This document shows, in pieces, positions 1-13,600 of a stretch of DNA of 64,000 nt. Where the stretch lies: the NCBI GenBank assembly GCA_024529925.1, contig JAFEUB010001017.1, forward strand, positions 533,501-597,500, in the 5' to 3' direction. The DNA is from Ophthalmolycus amberensis. Its lineage: Eukaryota; Chordata; Actinopteri; Perciformes; Zoarcidae. Position 1 is the stretch's first letter, and every line of letters starts with the position of its first letter. A program made the position numbers and the translations under genes. The notes beneath the pieces are model-generated. The model was not told the DNA's origin, did no database searches, and worked only from the letters and a program-made list of their open reading frames with translations.

Positions 1-2510
1 TCAATGTCAATAGAAAATGTACTTTAAATATAATATCAAATATGTGCTGACAGAATTGTATAGGATATGAAATATTATTAAAGTTATATCATATGTTTGA
101 ATTGCAATTTTAAGTCAATTTAATAGCAAACTACTATTAATATAAAATATATCAATATGGTGATGTAAAGTTAAAGTAAGAGAGGATTAGATCTATAGGT
201 CTTCTCCTATTTGGAGACAGCAGGAGAGGTGAACCAGCAGTGTTTGTGATTAGAATAAATAATCATCATCATCATTATCATCATCATAATCGAGATGGGA
301 TGGATTGGTCATAACTTAGTACACCCATAGCTGTAGCATGACACACTGTGTTTCATTACTAATAATCTTCATCTTCATGATGACTGTTAGTGTATTACTT
401 AATTCTCAAGCACAGTAACATTACTGTGTGCATGCACGAGCGGTGCGTTCACAGGTTTCAATTCCAACCACTGGAGTCCCTTCAGGATGATTTGCATGAA
501 CACATTCTCACACGTGGACTACCTTTGTTCACATTATTGTCTTATGAATGAACTCTCTGACCCAAAGAAGGCACACCTGCTTCATGCCTGGTGGTTGAGG
601 AGCTCTTCTTGACCTTTTCATTTACAGTGACATGAACCAGCAGCATTCACCAGCCCTGCGTCATGGTGGAGACTGAATGATAACGTGGCCTAACGGGGCC
701 GGACTGTAGTAAAAATAAAAATCACCCAGCTGTGATTTTGCCAATTTTTTATAAAAGATGTACTTCTCTAAACCGGATTAAATCTTCTGTTTAGCAAACC
801 TATCACACAGAGCACTACTGCTTTGTGTTGGGAGGTTCCATTTGAGCAGTGAAAGTAAACAAAGAAGGCTCAGGACATTGTTAATTATCTTTAATCCGCT
901 TTTAGTTTTCAACATTTTAAGAGCAGATCCCAATGCAGTGATGTACAGCTGCAGACCCGACATTAGATAAATCATTTTATCATTACAGGCCTGGAGTCGG
1001 TGTAACGTTTACTGTCATCACTTTCCGCACTAGCGTTAGTTAGCTTGATGGCTAACGGCTACTCTGGCCCCGAGTGTCGTTATAAGATCAATTACGTTGT
1101 GGTTAATGTTATTATTTGAATGACAGATAGAGTGTCTATGACAGGTTATTAAACCAAGCGGAGAGGGGTTAATATTAGCTAAAAGATAGCGTTAAAGAAG
1201 TACGTTATAACTAGTTAAAACCCCTTAATTATCGTGACGTCTCTCGTGGTGCCTTCGCAGGCTGTCGGACATGCTGAAATTCTAAAGTGAGCACTAATGA
1301 TTCACATCCAAGGCATTGACACGATTACTTCCAAAGTATCAGGATACTGAAGAAGTTACATTTGACGTATACTATAACACCAAGAGTGAGACATAAATAT
1401 GTATCTGGTGAATAAGACGGTAATGTATTTTGCTTCTGCAAAAACATAATGAAGCCACAGAACACATTTTATTTTCTTCTGGTCACTCCCAGCTATATTG
1501 GAAGCAAATTAAATAATGTATAAATAAAATCTTGAGGGAATATGGATTGATAATAAAGGAGAAAACTATAAAGTTACTGATCACAAAGCTAAATCAACAA
1601 AAACGCCTTAAAATAACTTGAAAATTACAAAGGAACAGTTAATTATTAATTTATTGTATTTTAATTTAACATTATTCAAATGAATATTATAATTACAATT
1701 ATATCTTTGAGTGTTTGATGGTATCTGGAAAGGTCTACCACAGTCTGCTGCCTTGTTGTTTATATTGTTGTTTGTATTGTTGAAAAAGATGAGCACAATT
1801 GACCTAATCGTGAATGTGGGATATTAATGGGACAGACTGCCATGTCCCATTAGTATTTTTAGGGGAAAGAGGATGTGCAAATGATAACTGCTTCTATTAA
1901 TTAATGTATTTTAATTGATATTGAAGAACATTTCCAAATATTTTAGTGCCAAAACAACTCAGTGTATTTTCTGACAGAGTTGATATGGTATATTTAATTT
2001 CAACCTCTAGCAATTTGCTTAAGACCTTTGTGATTACTTTAAACATTCTAATCTTGGATTCAATGTACAAACAACATGATGAAATTCATGGTTTCAGCCC
2101 AACTATTAATACTTGGTGATTGATGGGCTGTCACGGTTTTCATTCCTGTTTAGTTGGTTGACTTTACAGTTGTCACAACTTGCCACAACTTGATTGGACT
2201 GATCAACCACTGAACTATTCATTCATCAATAACACAATTACTTCAGGAAACGGCTTCAGTTTCAGAACTACTATCATTTGTATTTCCGATCCCCCAAAAA
2301 GCAGCAGAATGGTCTTTAACGTAAAAGCGTGTCAGAAAAACGAGTCCTGAGAGCGGCCCTCGAATGCAGCATTTAAAATAGCGTTGCGACTTTCGCAGCA
2401 CTGCCGTGGCCGCGGCTTCGTTTAGGGCCGCCCGAGACGAACCGTGGCATTTCGGGAGACGGTCGGTGCTACACACCAAATCTGTCCGTCTCCAGCTGTT
2501 CAGTCGTTAC
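1..2510. other. Non-coding stretch, probably eloa intron 1
   Basis: No convincing exon is seen on either strand. The stretch is AT-rich with many stops. It lies downstream, on the minus strand, of the eloa first exon, so it is read as eloa intron 1 continuing past the left edge. I looked for the next Elongin A exon (the TFIIS N-domain segment) and did not find it. Confidence 0.5.
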
Positions 2511-2582
2511 CTTTCGAGGCTCCGGATTCTCCAGGAGCCGCGACTGGAGTCTATCCACTGCTTCCAGCAGTTCCTCCGCCAT
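2511..2582 (-). CDS. eloa: Elongin A first coding exon (partial gene)
   Basis: This is a 24-codon exon starting at ATG 2582-2580 in a GCGGAGG context and ending at a GTAACG splice donor. The peptide begins MAEELLEAVDRLQSRLLE and ends NPEPRK. It matches the start of vertebrate Elongin A, whose N-terminus has the same pattern (acidic start, KLQARL-like helix, NPDPKK) leading into a TFIIS N-terminal domain. Elongin A stimulates RNA polymerase II elongation and also serves as substrate receptor of a Cullin-5 ubiquitin ligase. The rest of the gene lies to the left, outside the window. The neighbour rpl11 is on the same strand and upstream, as in human 1p36.11 where RPL11 precedes ELOA. The family call rests on a short peptide plus synteny, so it is strong but not certain. 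Confidence 0.75.
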
Positions 2583-2700
2583 GTTTACTGCTGGTACCCT
2601 GTCGCCCGGAAACTACTTCATCCTGACTGAACGGGGAAAGGGTGAAAAAAACGGAGAGGTTCCGTTTAACTCAGTGTACGCTGCTGCGAAGAAGAGGCGT
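2583..2700 (-). promoter_or_regulatory. eloa: eloa 5' UTR and CpG-rich promoter region
   Basis: Sequence upstream of the eloa ATG. The exon and its surroundings (about 2,340-2,700) are richer in CpG than the AT-rich flanks. No TATA box is seen, which fits a CpG-type housekeeping promoter. The transcription start cannot be fixed from sequence alone. Confidence 0.4.
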
Positions 2701-2975
2701 TACAGCCGTTTGAAATAATAACGTATATATTTAATAATAAAACTGCATCAATACATACATTAAGAATTAAATTATTAAGAGCAATGAGGAAATCTGAAGT
2801 TTGTACATGATGAGAACAGTTACGAAAGACGGAATTACGTCACAGTACAGCTGACGGAGCACGCAGTGACGCTGGTTGGTTTGACGTCAGTGAAAACGCT
2901 GAATAAGCATGTAGTGTAGTTTACTATGTAACCTGTTGGTACAGTGTCATCTTTCATATAAAGAAGTACTATAGA

Positions 2976-3026
2976 CATATATATATATATATATATAATA
3001 TTATGTATATATATATATATATATTA
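2976..3026. repeat. (AT)n microsatellite
   Basis: Two runs of alternating A and T separated by a short interruption. Confidence 0.9.
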
Positions 3027-3616
3027 TTTCTTCTCAAGCACAGTTCAGTTGTTTTTACTTTTTACTGAATTACATTTATTTGACAGCTTAAGGTACAAGT
3101 TACTTTGCAGAGTCACATTGATAATACAAAATGTAATCAACCAACACATTCTGATAGGTTGAGATTATAATGTGCTTAGTACAGTTTTGTGGTACTTATT
3201 TCCATTTTATGCTACTTCGTACTGCCACTCCACAACAACGATATATTGTACTTTTTACTGCACTACATTTATTTGACAGCTGCAGTTCACTTGCACATTA
3301 AGAGTGAGCATAACAAACATATGACTCATTAACTATGATGCATTTTCACAGATTGAACTATCCAACATTAGGTTAAGTAGTTAGAATTGATGAAAACATT
3401 TTTTTATGAAATACCAGTATGTATAATATAACAATAAAACCCATCCAGCAATTCGGCAGAATGAGTACTTTTACTTTTGCTACCTTTGTAAAAAGTATGT
3501 TTTGAATACTTTTATACTTCAGTAAACTTTTGAATTCAGGATTTGTGGAATGGAATATTTTTACATTGTTGGTATTGGTACTTTTACTCAAGTCAAGGAT
3601 CTCAACTTCCATCACT
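3027..3616. repeat. Dispersed fish repeat ('ACTACATTTATTTGACAGCT' family), copy 1
   Basis: Contains phrases such as ACATTTATTTGACAGCT, TGTACTTTTTACTGC and ACTTTTACTCAAGTC. The same phrases recur near 4,370-4,815 and 28,280-28,450, and related TACTTAAGTAAAAGTA phrases occur at 26,570-26,660, 57,990-58,160 and 62,745-62,800. It is a degraded non-coding dispersed repeat, probably a MITE family. Boundaries are approximate. Confidence 0.6.
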
Positions 3617-4030
3617 GTTAGTTAATAGATAGTAACTCTGTAGTAATCCTCTATAACCAACGTGACCTGTGTTCCCTCTTTAGAGTTACATTAGATAACA
3701 TGCTCTAAACCTGTTCATGCAGATTCCCGGGGAGAGTTTCTCCTGTTTTGTTGGTGTTGAAGAGGAATGAGTGAGATTAACAGTCAACGAAAGAAAGCAG
3801 ACACACAGTCAAATCTAAAACCTGAAACCCAAAGCCCATGAGGGGGGTGAGGTGGGTGAGGGCAGGGTTGGGTGCGAAAAGAGCCCTCCTCTGATGGGAT
3901 ATTTTTGGAGGGGAGGGCGACGCCGAGTGCCTGTATTTGGAGATGGAGGTGGATGTTGGAGGAGGTGGGGAATGACGGAAGAGGCTCTGCTGTGAGTATG
4001 GTTGGATTTTTGAGGTGGGGGGGGGTGCTG

Positions 4031-4069
4031 ACACACACACACACACACACCAACATGCACACACACACA
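4031..4069. repeat. (AC)n microsatellite
   Basis: Two AC runs separated by CAACATGC. They generate spurious T/H- or V/C-rich reading frames on both strands. Confidence 0.9.
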
Positions 4070-4371
4070 GCCCTCTGACAGAGGACAGACGGACGAAGCA
4101 AAGAGCCTGTTAGAGAAAAACAGAACGTAAAAGAGAGTTTCAAGAGAGCAAAAGGAAGGGAAGAAGAGCATGAACCAGGAGGGAGAAAGAGGTAAAAGAA
4201 AAATACACTTATTTTACTGCCTAACAATTTGTTGGGAGAAGAGTTTGTCACTTTAAGGAACCAAAGTTTTAATGTCTTAAAATCTCCACTTACACTTTAA
4301 TTAAAGGTCTCATAAGAGTGAATCGAAATGAGAACTTGTCTGTTGTCACCGACAGAAATCATCAGTGAAGT

Positions 4372-4815
4372 ACATTTAATCTAATAATGTGTTAAGTTCA
4401 ATTTTGAGGTATTTGTACTTTATACTTCTACTTTACTACATTTCAGAGGGAAGTATTGTACTTTTTGCTTCACTACATTTATGTGACAGCTGGAGTTATA
4501 ATTACTCTAAAGATTTTACAAACAAAACATGAATTTATATAATATGAATTTATCCAACAGCATAAAAAAAGTTAATATTCGCTCCACCACTACGAGCTGG
4601 AACATTGAAATGCTGTTTGTGTGTTAATGCCTCTTCAGTTATAATATTCAAATAATATATGATATAACACTCTGGCAGAGAGTATTATGGCCAACAAGTA
4701 CTTTTACTTCAATTAGGTTTCACTTATACGTAATACTTTGTAGTTTACTTATGTTAGATCTTTGAACAGAGTATTTTTACATAGTGTTATTGCTACTTTT
4801 CCTGAAGTAAAATAT
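4372..4815. repeat. Dispersed fish repeat, copy 2
   Basis: Shares TTTGAGGTA, TACTTCTACTTTACTAC, CATTTCAGAGG and ACATTTATGTGACAGCT with the repeat at 3,027-3,616 and with 28,330-28,430. Non-coding, edges approximate. Confidence 0.55.
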
Positions 4816-4970
4816 ACTGTATGACTACCGCCACTGGAAACCGCATATCAAATGATACATCTAATGACATAATCGTACTAATTCGCAATGTATACTTATA
4901 TTTATATTTAACCGCTGAATGGAAACAATGTGAAGAAGTTGCCAGTGTTCCGTGTGGATATTACTCTGCA

Positions 4971-4994
4971 GGGGGGGGGGGGGGGGGGGGGGGG
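4971..4994. repeat. Poly-G tract
   Basis: 24 consecutive G, a likely site of length error or polymorphism. Confidence 0.9.
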
Positions 4995-6627
4995 TTGGCC
5001 CTTCCTTTTCCAGCCCTTTGCTGTAAAACACACAAAATACACACACAAAGTACATGTTGTGTGTGTCAGCACCTATAAATGCACACACGAGATAGACGAG
5101 GAATTCAGCTGCAGCCACAGAACGATAGAAGAGTTGGGAAGGCACACAGGGTGGTGTTTTTTGTGTGTATGTGTAGGTTCAACTGGTGGACAAAATAACA
5201 GAAACACTTGGATTTTTCCTTTGGATTATTGCAGAATTAAGATCAGTGGCAAACATTAGTGATACTTACTTCTGCTCAGCAAGATAAAATTCACTTTTAG
5301 GATATTTTAAGCGTAAATACAATCGGCAGGAGTAAAAAGCTAATGTTAGGCTTTAAATAAACTACAGCACGGTCACATAACTTCAACGTCACCACCATTA
5401 AGCTTAAAGGTTGACTAGTGTTGTAGTGATGATGTTTTTGAAGTCACGTAAAAGCTTAAAAATTCTCGAGAGTGGTATTTACTGACGTATTTTACATCAT
5501 AGAACAAAACGTAAAAATCTCTTAAGCTTGTGTTAAACACTGACCTTATTTCAGGCTCCGAACCAAAAACACAGTCAAAAGTAACGTTGACCTCAAGACG
5601 AGGGAATCGGGAAGTGCAAAAATGCTGACTCATTTCTGAGTTTTAGGATTCTTTCCTGCAGCCCTTTATACCAGATCCCTGCAGTTAAGAGCACTTTGGT
5701 TGTTTAAGTTTTATTTTTAAATGATCATCTCTACAGAGTGTGTTTTAGCGTCTTTTAGCCAACAGCCAACTCACCGCTCTCATATTGTGGATGCAGCAGG
5801 CAGCTGTTTTCATCAACAAAGCTGTAAAAGCCCACTGTACACTATACCTGCTCAGCATCAAACAGCAGATAGACACAGTTAGCGACTAGCTGGTGAACAT
5901 AGTGGAGCATTTAGCAGCTAGCGAGACAGATATTTTCCTCTGGAGTTGGTGGAGACCAAAAACAGCCAAAAGTGAGAGAATACGGACTTACATTCATCAG
6001 GTGGACACAAACACAACTCCTAGTGAGTGATAATGTTGCTCGGTAACTGCTAGATGGGCAAATTAGCAACTGCACACTAACATATCTGTCATACATGTTA
6101 CCGTGTCACCTTTCTCATGTTCACAGCTTGTTTACACTGCCTACAAGTGGACGAATAAATCAGTTATTAGAGGTTTAAAATAATTTGTGTGCCATTTTTG
6201 GGAATGCAATTATTTGCTTTGTTAGAGCGAGTTAAGTGTAGAATTATGTAAATCTCATGTTTGTGCGTTAAGTATGAAGCCAGAGCAAAGTAGCTTAGCT
6301 TAGCATAAAGATTGGAAACAGCTGGCCCTGCTCAAACTTTTTAAATACACCTGTACCCAAACCTAATCAGGGTAAAACACATCAAAACACACCGACAAAG
6401 ACATTCAGTGAACTGGAATCATAAGAATGTGGCTGTTGACACTCCTTAAAGCCACAGCTCTGACTGAAGCATCACTTTGCCTCATGTCAGTTGTCTTTTC
6501 CCCTCTGTAAAGCTTCAAACACTCCGAGCAGATTCACACTCTGAGATCGGTGTCTAAAAATAAAACGAAGGGCCCCGGGGGCTTAGATCACTGACCCTTC
6601 TCAGTTTATTTTTCAGTTTGAGTTAAC

Positions 6628-6671
6628 ACACACACACACGCGCGCGCGCACGCGCACGCACACACACACAT
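6628..6671. repeat. (CA)/(CG) microsatellite
   Basis: Alternating CA, CG and CA dinucleotides, a purine-pyrimidine alternating tract of the type able to adopt Z-DNA. Confidence 0.85.
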
Positions 6672-7290
6672 CACCTGACAACCACGAATTAATCTGCAAT
6701 TACATTTAATTGTTTTAGTTTGCATCGAGGAACAGGTTTTTTTTCTCCACGAGACACAAAACAGTCATTAGATAACTGAGGAGGCAGTTTCGATACTGTC
6801 ATATTGCTTTAAATATTTGACGTTGGACATGGATTACTGCATTTTAGTCTTATGCCTTTAAATGTTAAGGTTTTTGCAAATTTTGTTTCGAAATTTAGAA
6901 AAATTATTTTGTTTGGTGTCTGACCTGTTGCTGACATCTGCAACCTTTTGAAGTTTGGCTACATTTTTAAAAACCTCCAAGGGTCCAGTTTTGTATATAA
7001 TAATAACATAGTAACACATAGTTAGTAGTTCATGACAGGAAAATATTAATAACACGATTTTTCAAGTCTGTTTCCTAATAATTACACAAACGTTTCATGT
7101 GTGATTAGTTCTAAAGTCTATAGTTTCTACTGCTCCATTTAAGCCAATACTTGTTTCTTCCCTGCTCATTATTATTAAAAACTTAATTATTTCTTGTGAG
7201 GGTTTTTCACATTGTATCACAATTACTTAGATTGTAAAAAAAATATGAAGAAGAAAAGAAAAGGAGGAAAAAGTATATAAAAGAAAAAAA

Positions 7291-7317
7291 GGCACACACA
7301 CACACACACACACACAT
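7291..7317. repeat. (CA)n microsatellite
   Basis: A plain CA run within an AT-rich stretch. Confidence 0.9.
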
Positions 7318-7322
7318 ATATA

Positions 7323-10300
7323 CTGTACCTACAATATCAGTACCCAAATAAGTAAAATACACATATAAATACTTAAAAACAAAGTAAAATACGTACAAAA
7401 TAAATGAGCAGTGTGACTAAGACACAGGTTATCAATTTCATTTGCATTCATTTGAAATTATTCAATTGGGAATGAACCAATTAAAACTGTTTTAATTGTA
7501 ATTAACTAGACAGTTCTAAGGACATTCTATGGAAATAATGAGGAATTTGAGTACCTTAAAAGTAAAGCATTACCACATTAATTGTCAGTAGTGTTTAATG
7601 ATGGGAAGGTGTAAAGATGATCTACAAGACTATGTACCCTCCCTCGGTTGTTAATCAGGCCGCGGGGCTGTTGCTTAGAAAGCAGATGCTGTTGTCAGTT
7701 CCAGTACATCTGTCAGTGATGATGATGATGGTGATGGTGGTGGTGGTTGGGGGTAGTGGTGAGGTCTGGTTCCCAGTATGGTGGTTGTCAGAGCAGCTGC
7801 TCCCTGCACCAACCTTGGTCCTGAATATTTCTGATGGCTGATCTCTGCAGAGATTATTTTCATGCCACAGAAAAGAGCTCAGGGTCACATTCACAGAAGC
7901 TCTTGTCTGCTGTCAAATAATAAATAACTCTTCTTCTTGGTTAATTTGTGGTGTATTGAAGTTATACAGTGTCCTGGCTGCAAATCGTTGCTGTTCCAAC
8001 TGCCCCTCTTCATATGACACCGGCAACAGCTGCTGCCCCGTCACCTGCCATCCTGCCTCGGTCCCTGGTCTGTCCATGTGTGGAGCCTCGTTGGTGGGCA
8101 AGCCAATAGATGCTATTTAAAAAGAGCCAAGTTCAGACGCTGAGCGAATGAGGAGGAGGGGTGGAGAGAGGGACGGGGAGAGTCATGTACATGTTCGTGG
8201 TCAGAAGCAATGGTAGTAGCATTATCAGCATTGTCAGGATTATTCAAAATGGCCACTAGATGAGGTTATTAAAGAGGTCACAGACAGTGGTGTGATATGG
8301 TCGGAGAAGGTATTTCAAAATAGAGACATGCCGCTTTAGTTTAAGAAAGTAAAGGCAAATCAATTAGCCTTAGCGACACTAATCTTTGATATTGTGAAAA
8401 AAGATATCTGACATTGTTTCAAGAGCGTTAAGCTCAACAAACTTTCCAAGCACATTATTAATGACCATAAATTGTAAAAGAACAGTGCGTGGCATTTAGG
8501 GGGGGGGATCTATTGGAAGGAATTGAATATAATATTAATAAGTATATTTTCCTTAATGTATATGAAAAAAGGAGCCATTTATATCAACATAGGAGCAGGT
8601 CCTCTTCACAGAGCCGGAAGTCATGTTTCTACAGTAGCCTAGAACGGATAAACTAAAAACTACTTTAGTAGTTAGCATTATCCGACAATTGTTACAGCTG
8701 CTGCGGTTTAGAACAATGTACAGTCTCACTGTGATAGGTGGAGAGTTGATTTTAACGTGTCTTGTTGTTTCCGAAGCTGCGTGAACATCAAGTACGTTTC
8801 GTTTTTAACAAAATAAATAGCACAACAAAGATTTAGTGGACGTGAAAACGAAAAAAACCCGATTATTTCCCCCCCCCCGATATGCTGCCAATTGGTGAAA
8901 TCACCACGCGCTCATTGCCGTTAATGTCATTATACAATTTGCTAGAGTTTGGACACTATTGCTGACCACTTATGGCTGGTTGTTGTTATTGTTGTTGTTG
9001 TTGTTGCATTGTTCCGGTTTGAGCAATTCCTTCCAGCCAAGCCTCATGCAACAGATACAAAACTAAACCAACCAAGCACACAAAGTGCAAAAAACAAAAC
9101 AAAAATTGAGATACATGCTCTGCATAACCCCTCCAGTATCCTCCACGACCCCCATTTCTCCTATTTGTTTATCTCAGACTCCCTCTACTCTCCGTCACAG
9201 TCTCCCCTCTCTGCTGAAGTTGGCAGACTGTGGCTCAGTGCGATCATGAATACGATTCCTCCAGTTGCATTCAATTCCTTGTGGCCGCTGTAAACCACAA
9301 ACACCTAACCCTGAGCTTCTTTACTGCACTCGTGCCTGTCGTTCACACTGCTGCTGGCTCAGAGACAGAGAGTTTGTAGGTGACCCTCAGTTGGATTCAG
9401 AAAAAGGTGTCAGCCTGTGTGTTGTTGTGTTGTGTGAGGTTAGAGATTAGGGAGAAATGTGCGTCTGTCAGTGGGTTTGTCATGTCCTCCAGCGACCATG
9501 AAACTGTGGTTTAAAGGCTGGAAACATTTGCCAGGGACCTGTTTGTCGGTTGTTAATGTGGAGCTCACTGTTGGCTTTGAAACACACCTTTCCCTTTAAT
9601 GAGTCACGATATAAAGAGGCATTGTGGCGGACAAAAGAGACATGACAAAGCATTTTAAGGGCAGGGAAGAGTGACTCTTGTTTTCTTAGCTCAAGTAGGA
9701 GAATGAAAAGTATACAAGTGTTAATGTGCGTGATTTCAGTGCTGGAGGAAAATCAAGTTCCAGACCGTTGAATTTTGCTTTACAGATCTAATCCATTTCT
9801 GTGGCCATTATGTTCTCTTATATCATTGTCAAAGTTATATTATGGAAGCACACATCGATTCAAAAAGTCAAAAACAATAGAACGTCAAGATAGATTAGCC
9901 TTCATTCTATACCTCTGAACGTTTGATTTTCAGACTTGTCTTCAATGGATCCAAACGAAAGGCTGCCTAAAGTTAGACAAACATTAAAATATCCAAAAAC
10001 TTTGTGACTTATTGCTTCTGGTACACCAAAGATGTAATATGTAAAAAAGCCTTGTTAATGCCAAAGTTTTGCTGTCAAAAAATGTATTGAAACTAACAGA
10101 AGTCAGAATAACATAAAAATATCCAAGTTAGTGTGATATGTTGGGGATTTTTAACACAAATGTAAAATATATGGAATAAATGAATACACCGCTGATCCGT
10201 AAAGCAACATTGCTGCATTTCTATATACAGCATGTTCTTCCAAAGGGTCTTAAACTGGACCTTTAATGCCGCAGTTACATGACAGCCAACTTAACTTTTT

Positions 10301-10373
10301 AATGAATGTAAACACCAATGAAATAAAGAGCAAAGGGTTTCAACAATTCTTCACTTTTCCTTCTTTTTTTCAG
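7323..10373. other. Gene-free stretch upstream of klhl31
   Basis: No supported exon. It contains small simple repeats: GAT/GGT at about 7,712-7,750, a C-run at about 8,870-8,879, and TTG at about 8,980-9,006. Promoter and first untranslated exon of klhl31 may lie here, but nothing distinctive marks them. Confidence 0.4.
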
Positions 10374-10661
10374 GTGCTGTGTGCTGTGTTCAAGTAAAAA
10401 CACCAACGAAATCACAAACAATCCCAAACCAGTCCAACCAATTAGAACATTCTTAGCTACAACCTCCAGCTAAAAGAAGAGGACTTCAACTGAGTGTCAA
10501 GAAACATTTTACATTTTATTTTTGTTGGATTTCTAGCAAGTGAAACAGCGTCCCTACCTTTCAAGAAGTCAACTCAGTAAACCTTACTTACTGTAGGAAA
10601 CCATTGAGTGTAAAGTAAACACATCCTAAAATCTAAAAAAGACAACCGCAACGGTCAAACG
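10374..10661 (+). other. klhl31: klhl31 5' UTR exon portion
   Basis: A pyrimidine-rich tract followed by CAG at 10,371-10,373 is a good splice acceptor. From there to the ATG at 10,662 the sequence is untranslated leader, so at least one upstream non-coding exon is implied. Confidence 0.55.
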
Positions 10662-13600
10662 ATGGCGCCCAAGAAGAAGGCCTCCCGCCAGAAGAAGCCC
10701 GCCGTGGAAACCATCCCTCAGGTCGCCGTGGAGACCGCCCCAGCCCAGCTGAAGGTGGTGCACCGCGGTGACGGTGTGGTGGTGGTGGAGAGCGGAGTGA
10801 AGAAGATCGAGCAGATGGCGGCGCTGGACATCGCTCAGCTGAACAGCCTCAATCTGCCGCTGCCGCCGCCGGTCATCAGGCCCGGAGAGCGAGGCCTCGG
10901 CCTGGGCAGCGAGCTGACACGACCCCTGCACGGCAACGCCCTGCTGGAGGAGCTCAGCAAGATGCGGCAGGAGAAGTGGGTTCCGATACTTCCTGTATTG
11001 CATTGGAATATAATATGAATTGATACAATTACTATAAGGCACAATAGCGACACGATACGATACAGTTTAGATATGATATATTCACGATAGAATACAGTTT
11101 GGATACAATACTTTTACGATAGAGTTCAATTACAAGGCACAAAATAACAATGTGGTACAATTACGATACGTTCAAATTGCGATACAATAAAATTACAATA
11201 CGATACAACAGAATTGTGATGCGGTACAACATCATAACGTGTGTATTGTATTGTGTCATGAGTTATTGTCTCGGGCATGTGTGTCATCCATCGTCCTGCT
11301 CTCCTCCTCAGGTTCCTGACTGACCTGGAGTTGGCCTGTAAGACGAAAGCCTTTGACGTCCACAAGCTGGTCATCTCCTCCATCAGTCAGTACTTCAGAG
11401 AGATTCTGGCCAAAGACCCGGGCATGAAGCGCCTGGAGCTCCCCTCCCTCTCACCTCTGGGTACACCTACCAATTCAGTTTAAGCTGAGCCACGATATGA
11501 CAAGAATGTTTACAATATTTGAACTTCAGATCAAGATCCCAAACTTTCTAGATGCTTAACTTTCAGGAAATGAGTATAAAATGAGAACGATTAGTCGATA
11601 GACAGAATTCTGTAGTCTCAGCTTGACAAGTGTGGATTCTTCTTTATTTTATGTGACGGCAAATTGAATATCTTTCAGTTTTGTGATGGCCTTCAGTCCC
11701 TATTTTCTAACATTTTATGGGCCAAATGATGAATTAATTGAGAAAATAATCTCCTGATTAAAATAAAAAGAACATTAGTTGCAGCCCTAAAAAGAAGCAT
11801 ATGTCAAATGTTGTAATGTTTGACTCAGTGTAAGCGTCATAAAGCCTCAATGGTGCTTTGAGGAGCTAAAATGTTATCCAACTTTAAATTGTCTTGAAGA
11901 AATTTAAGGAAAGATATCAGTTTTCATGAATTCAGTTTCTCCTGTCCACAGCAGTTTTCTGCTTCCTCAAAAACATCTGGTTTTAAGTGAAATGTCCCGT
12001 CTCGCTCGGTCTGCAGGCCTGGCTAATGTCATTACCTTCGCCTACCTGGGTCGCGTCCACATGTCCCTGTACACCATCGGCTGCACCGCCTCGGCCGCCG
12101 CCACCCTGCAGATCCCTCAGCTCCTCAAGATGTGCACGGACTTCCTGCTGGCCGAGCTCAACGTGCAGACCTGCGTCTACATCTGGAACATCGCCGCCGC
12201 CTACGGCCTGGCGTCGGTGCGCGACGCCGCCCGCCGCTTCGTCCTGGAGAACTTCGTGCAGTTCGCGGACACGCCGCTCTTCACCCAGCTGACCCTGGAG
12301 CAGATCTCCGCCTTCCTGCAGGACGACTCGCTGCTGTTGCCTTCAGAGGTCACTGCCTTCCAGGTCAGAGGTCCAGCTTTGTCTTTAAAGGTCAAAGGTT
12401 GAAATTTGTAGCTGAAAATGTGGGTTAAAATATGATATTGCTGTCGAATGAATTTATTCACTACTGATATCCTAACTGAGGAGAAGTGCCAGGTCTTCCA
12501 CGAGGAGGCCGACTTCCAGTATTAACTCGTCGACCCTCTGGGCCTTCCTGCTATTTTCATCCAGGCCCTAAAAACAGACCCCAGACCAGCTGCTCAGAGC
12601 ATAACACAGATCCATGCAGCATTGTGGGCAGAAACCGCTGAGAATATCTCACTGTACGCAAGAAGAGAGCTCGTGTATTAATATGCAACTCTGTTACAGA
12701 CGCATATAGACAGACAGCTGAGAGAAGCAGCGATCGCTGTATTTATAAACAGGACCAAATGTGAGTCTGCCTGCACTGTGAGATTATTATCATGATTCAG
12801 GTTTGATGATACATTTTTACTTTACTTGTATCACTGGAATCGGTTTCATGAATCCAAATGCGGTTTTTTTTGATTTTGTATTTGATGATATAATTTACTT
12901 ATTTGAATTTGCTGCCTTGGGTGAGTCCCAAAACAAACAAAGGTGGCAAAGTGTTATCAGACAAGCAAAAAATATAACTGAATTTAATAAATCGTTTGTT
13001 AAATAATTAAAAGAAATATAAAGTTTGTAATTTTCATTAAACCTCTAGTCAGTTCGTTAAAAAGTAAATAAAGGTATTTATTTGTTTTTTCTCTTTACCA
13101 TGGAAGTAGATGGAATAAATCAAAACTTTTTTTAACTTTAATTTTATTTCCAATATATTCGATATTTAATAATTTATCTATTTCCTATCGTCCTAACAAT
13201 ATTATTGATCTATTTTGAACTTGACATCCTTTGGACTGTTTTGCAGCTACATGCTAATCACTTTGTACCTTTTGGTTTTGAAAAGTGCTTTGGAAAGAGA
13301 TTTATATCATAACACATGACATGTATCTATGTATTAAATATCTTCCCTGTAAACTCTCCCTCCAGTTGGTCATGAGGTGGCTCGACTTCGACGCCTCTCG
13401 TCAGGCTCACGCCGCCGAGCTGCTGTCCCACATCCGCTTTGAGACGATCCCCGCCAGCGAGCTGGTGAGCCAGATCCAGCCGGTGCCCCGCATGATGATG
13501 GACCCCCACTGTCACCGCCTGCTGGTGGACGCCATGAACTACCACCTGCTGCCCTTCCAGCAGAACACCCTGCAGTCCCGACGCACGCAGGTCCGAGCCG

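Noticed and set aside
3784..4251. Minus-strand open frame of 155 codons
   Set aside because: Driven by a CA microsatellite and low-complexity sequence; no family resemblance.
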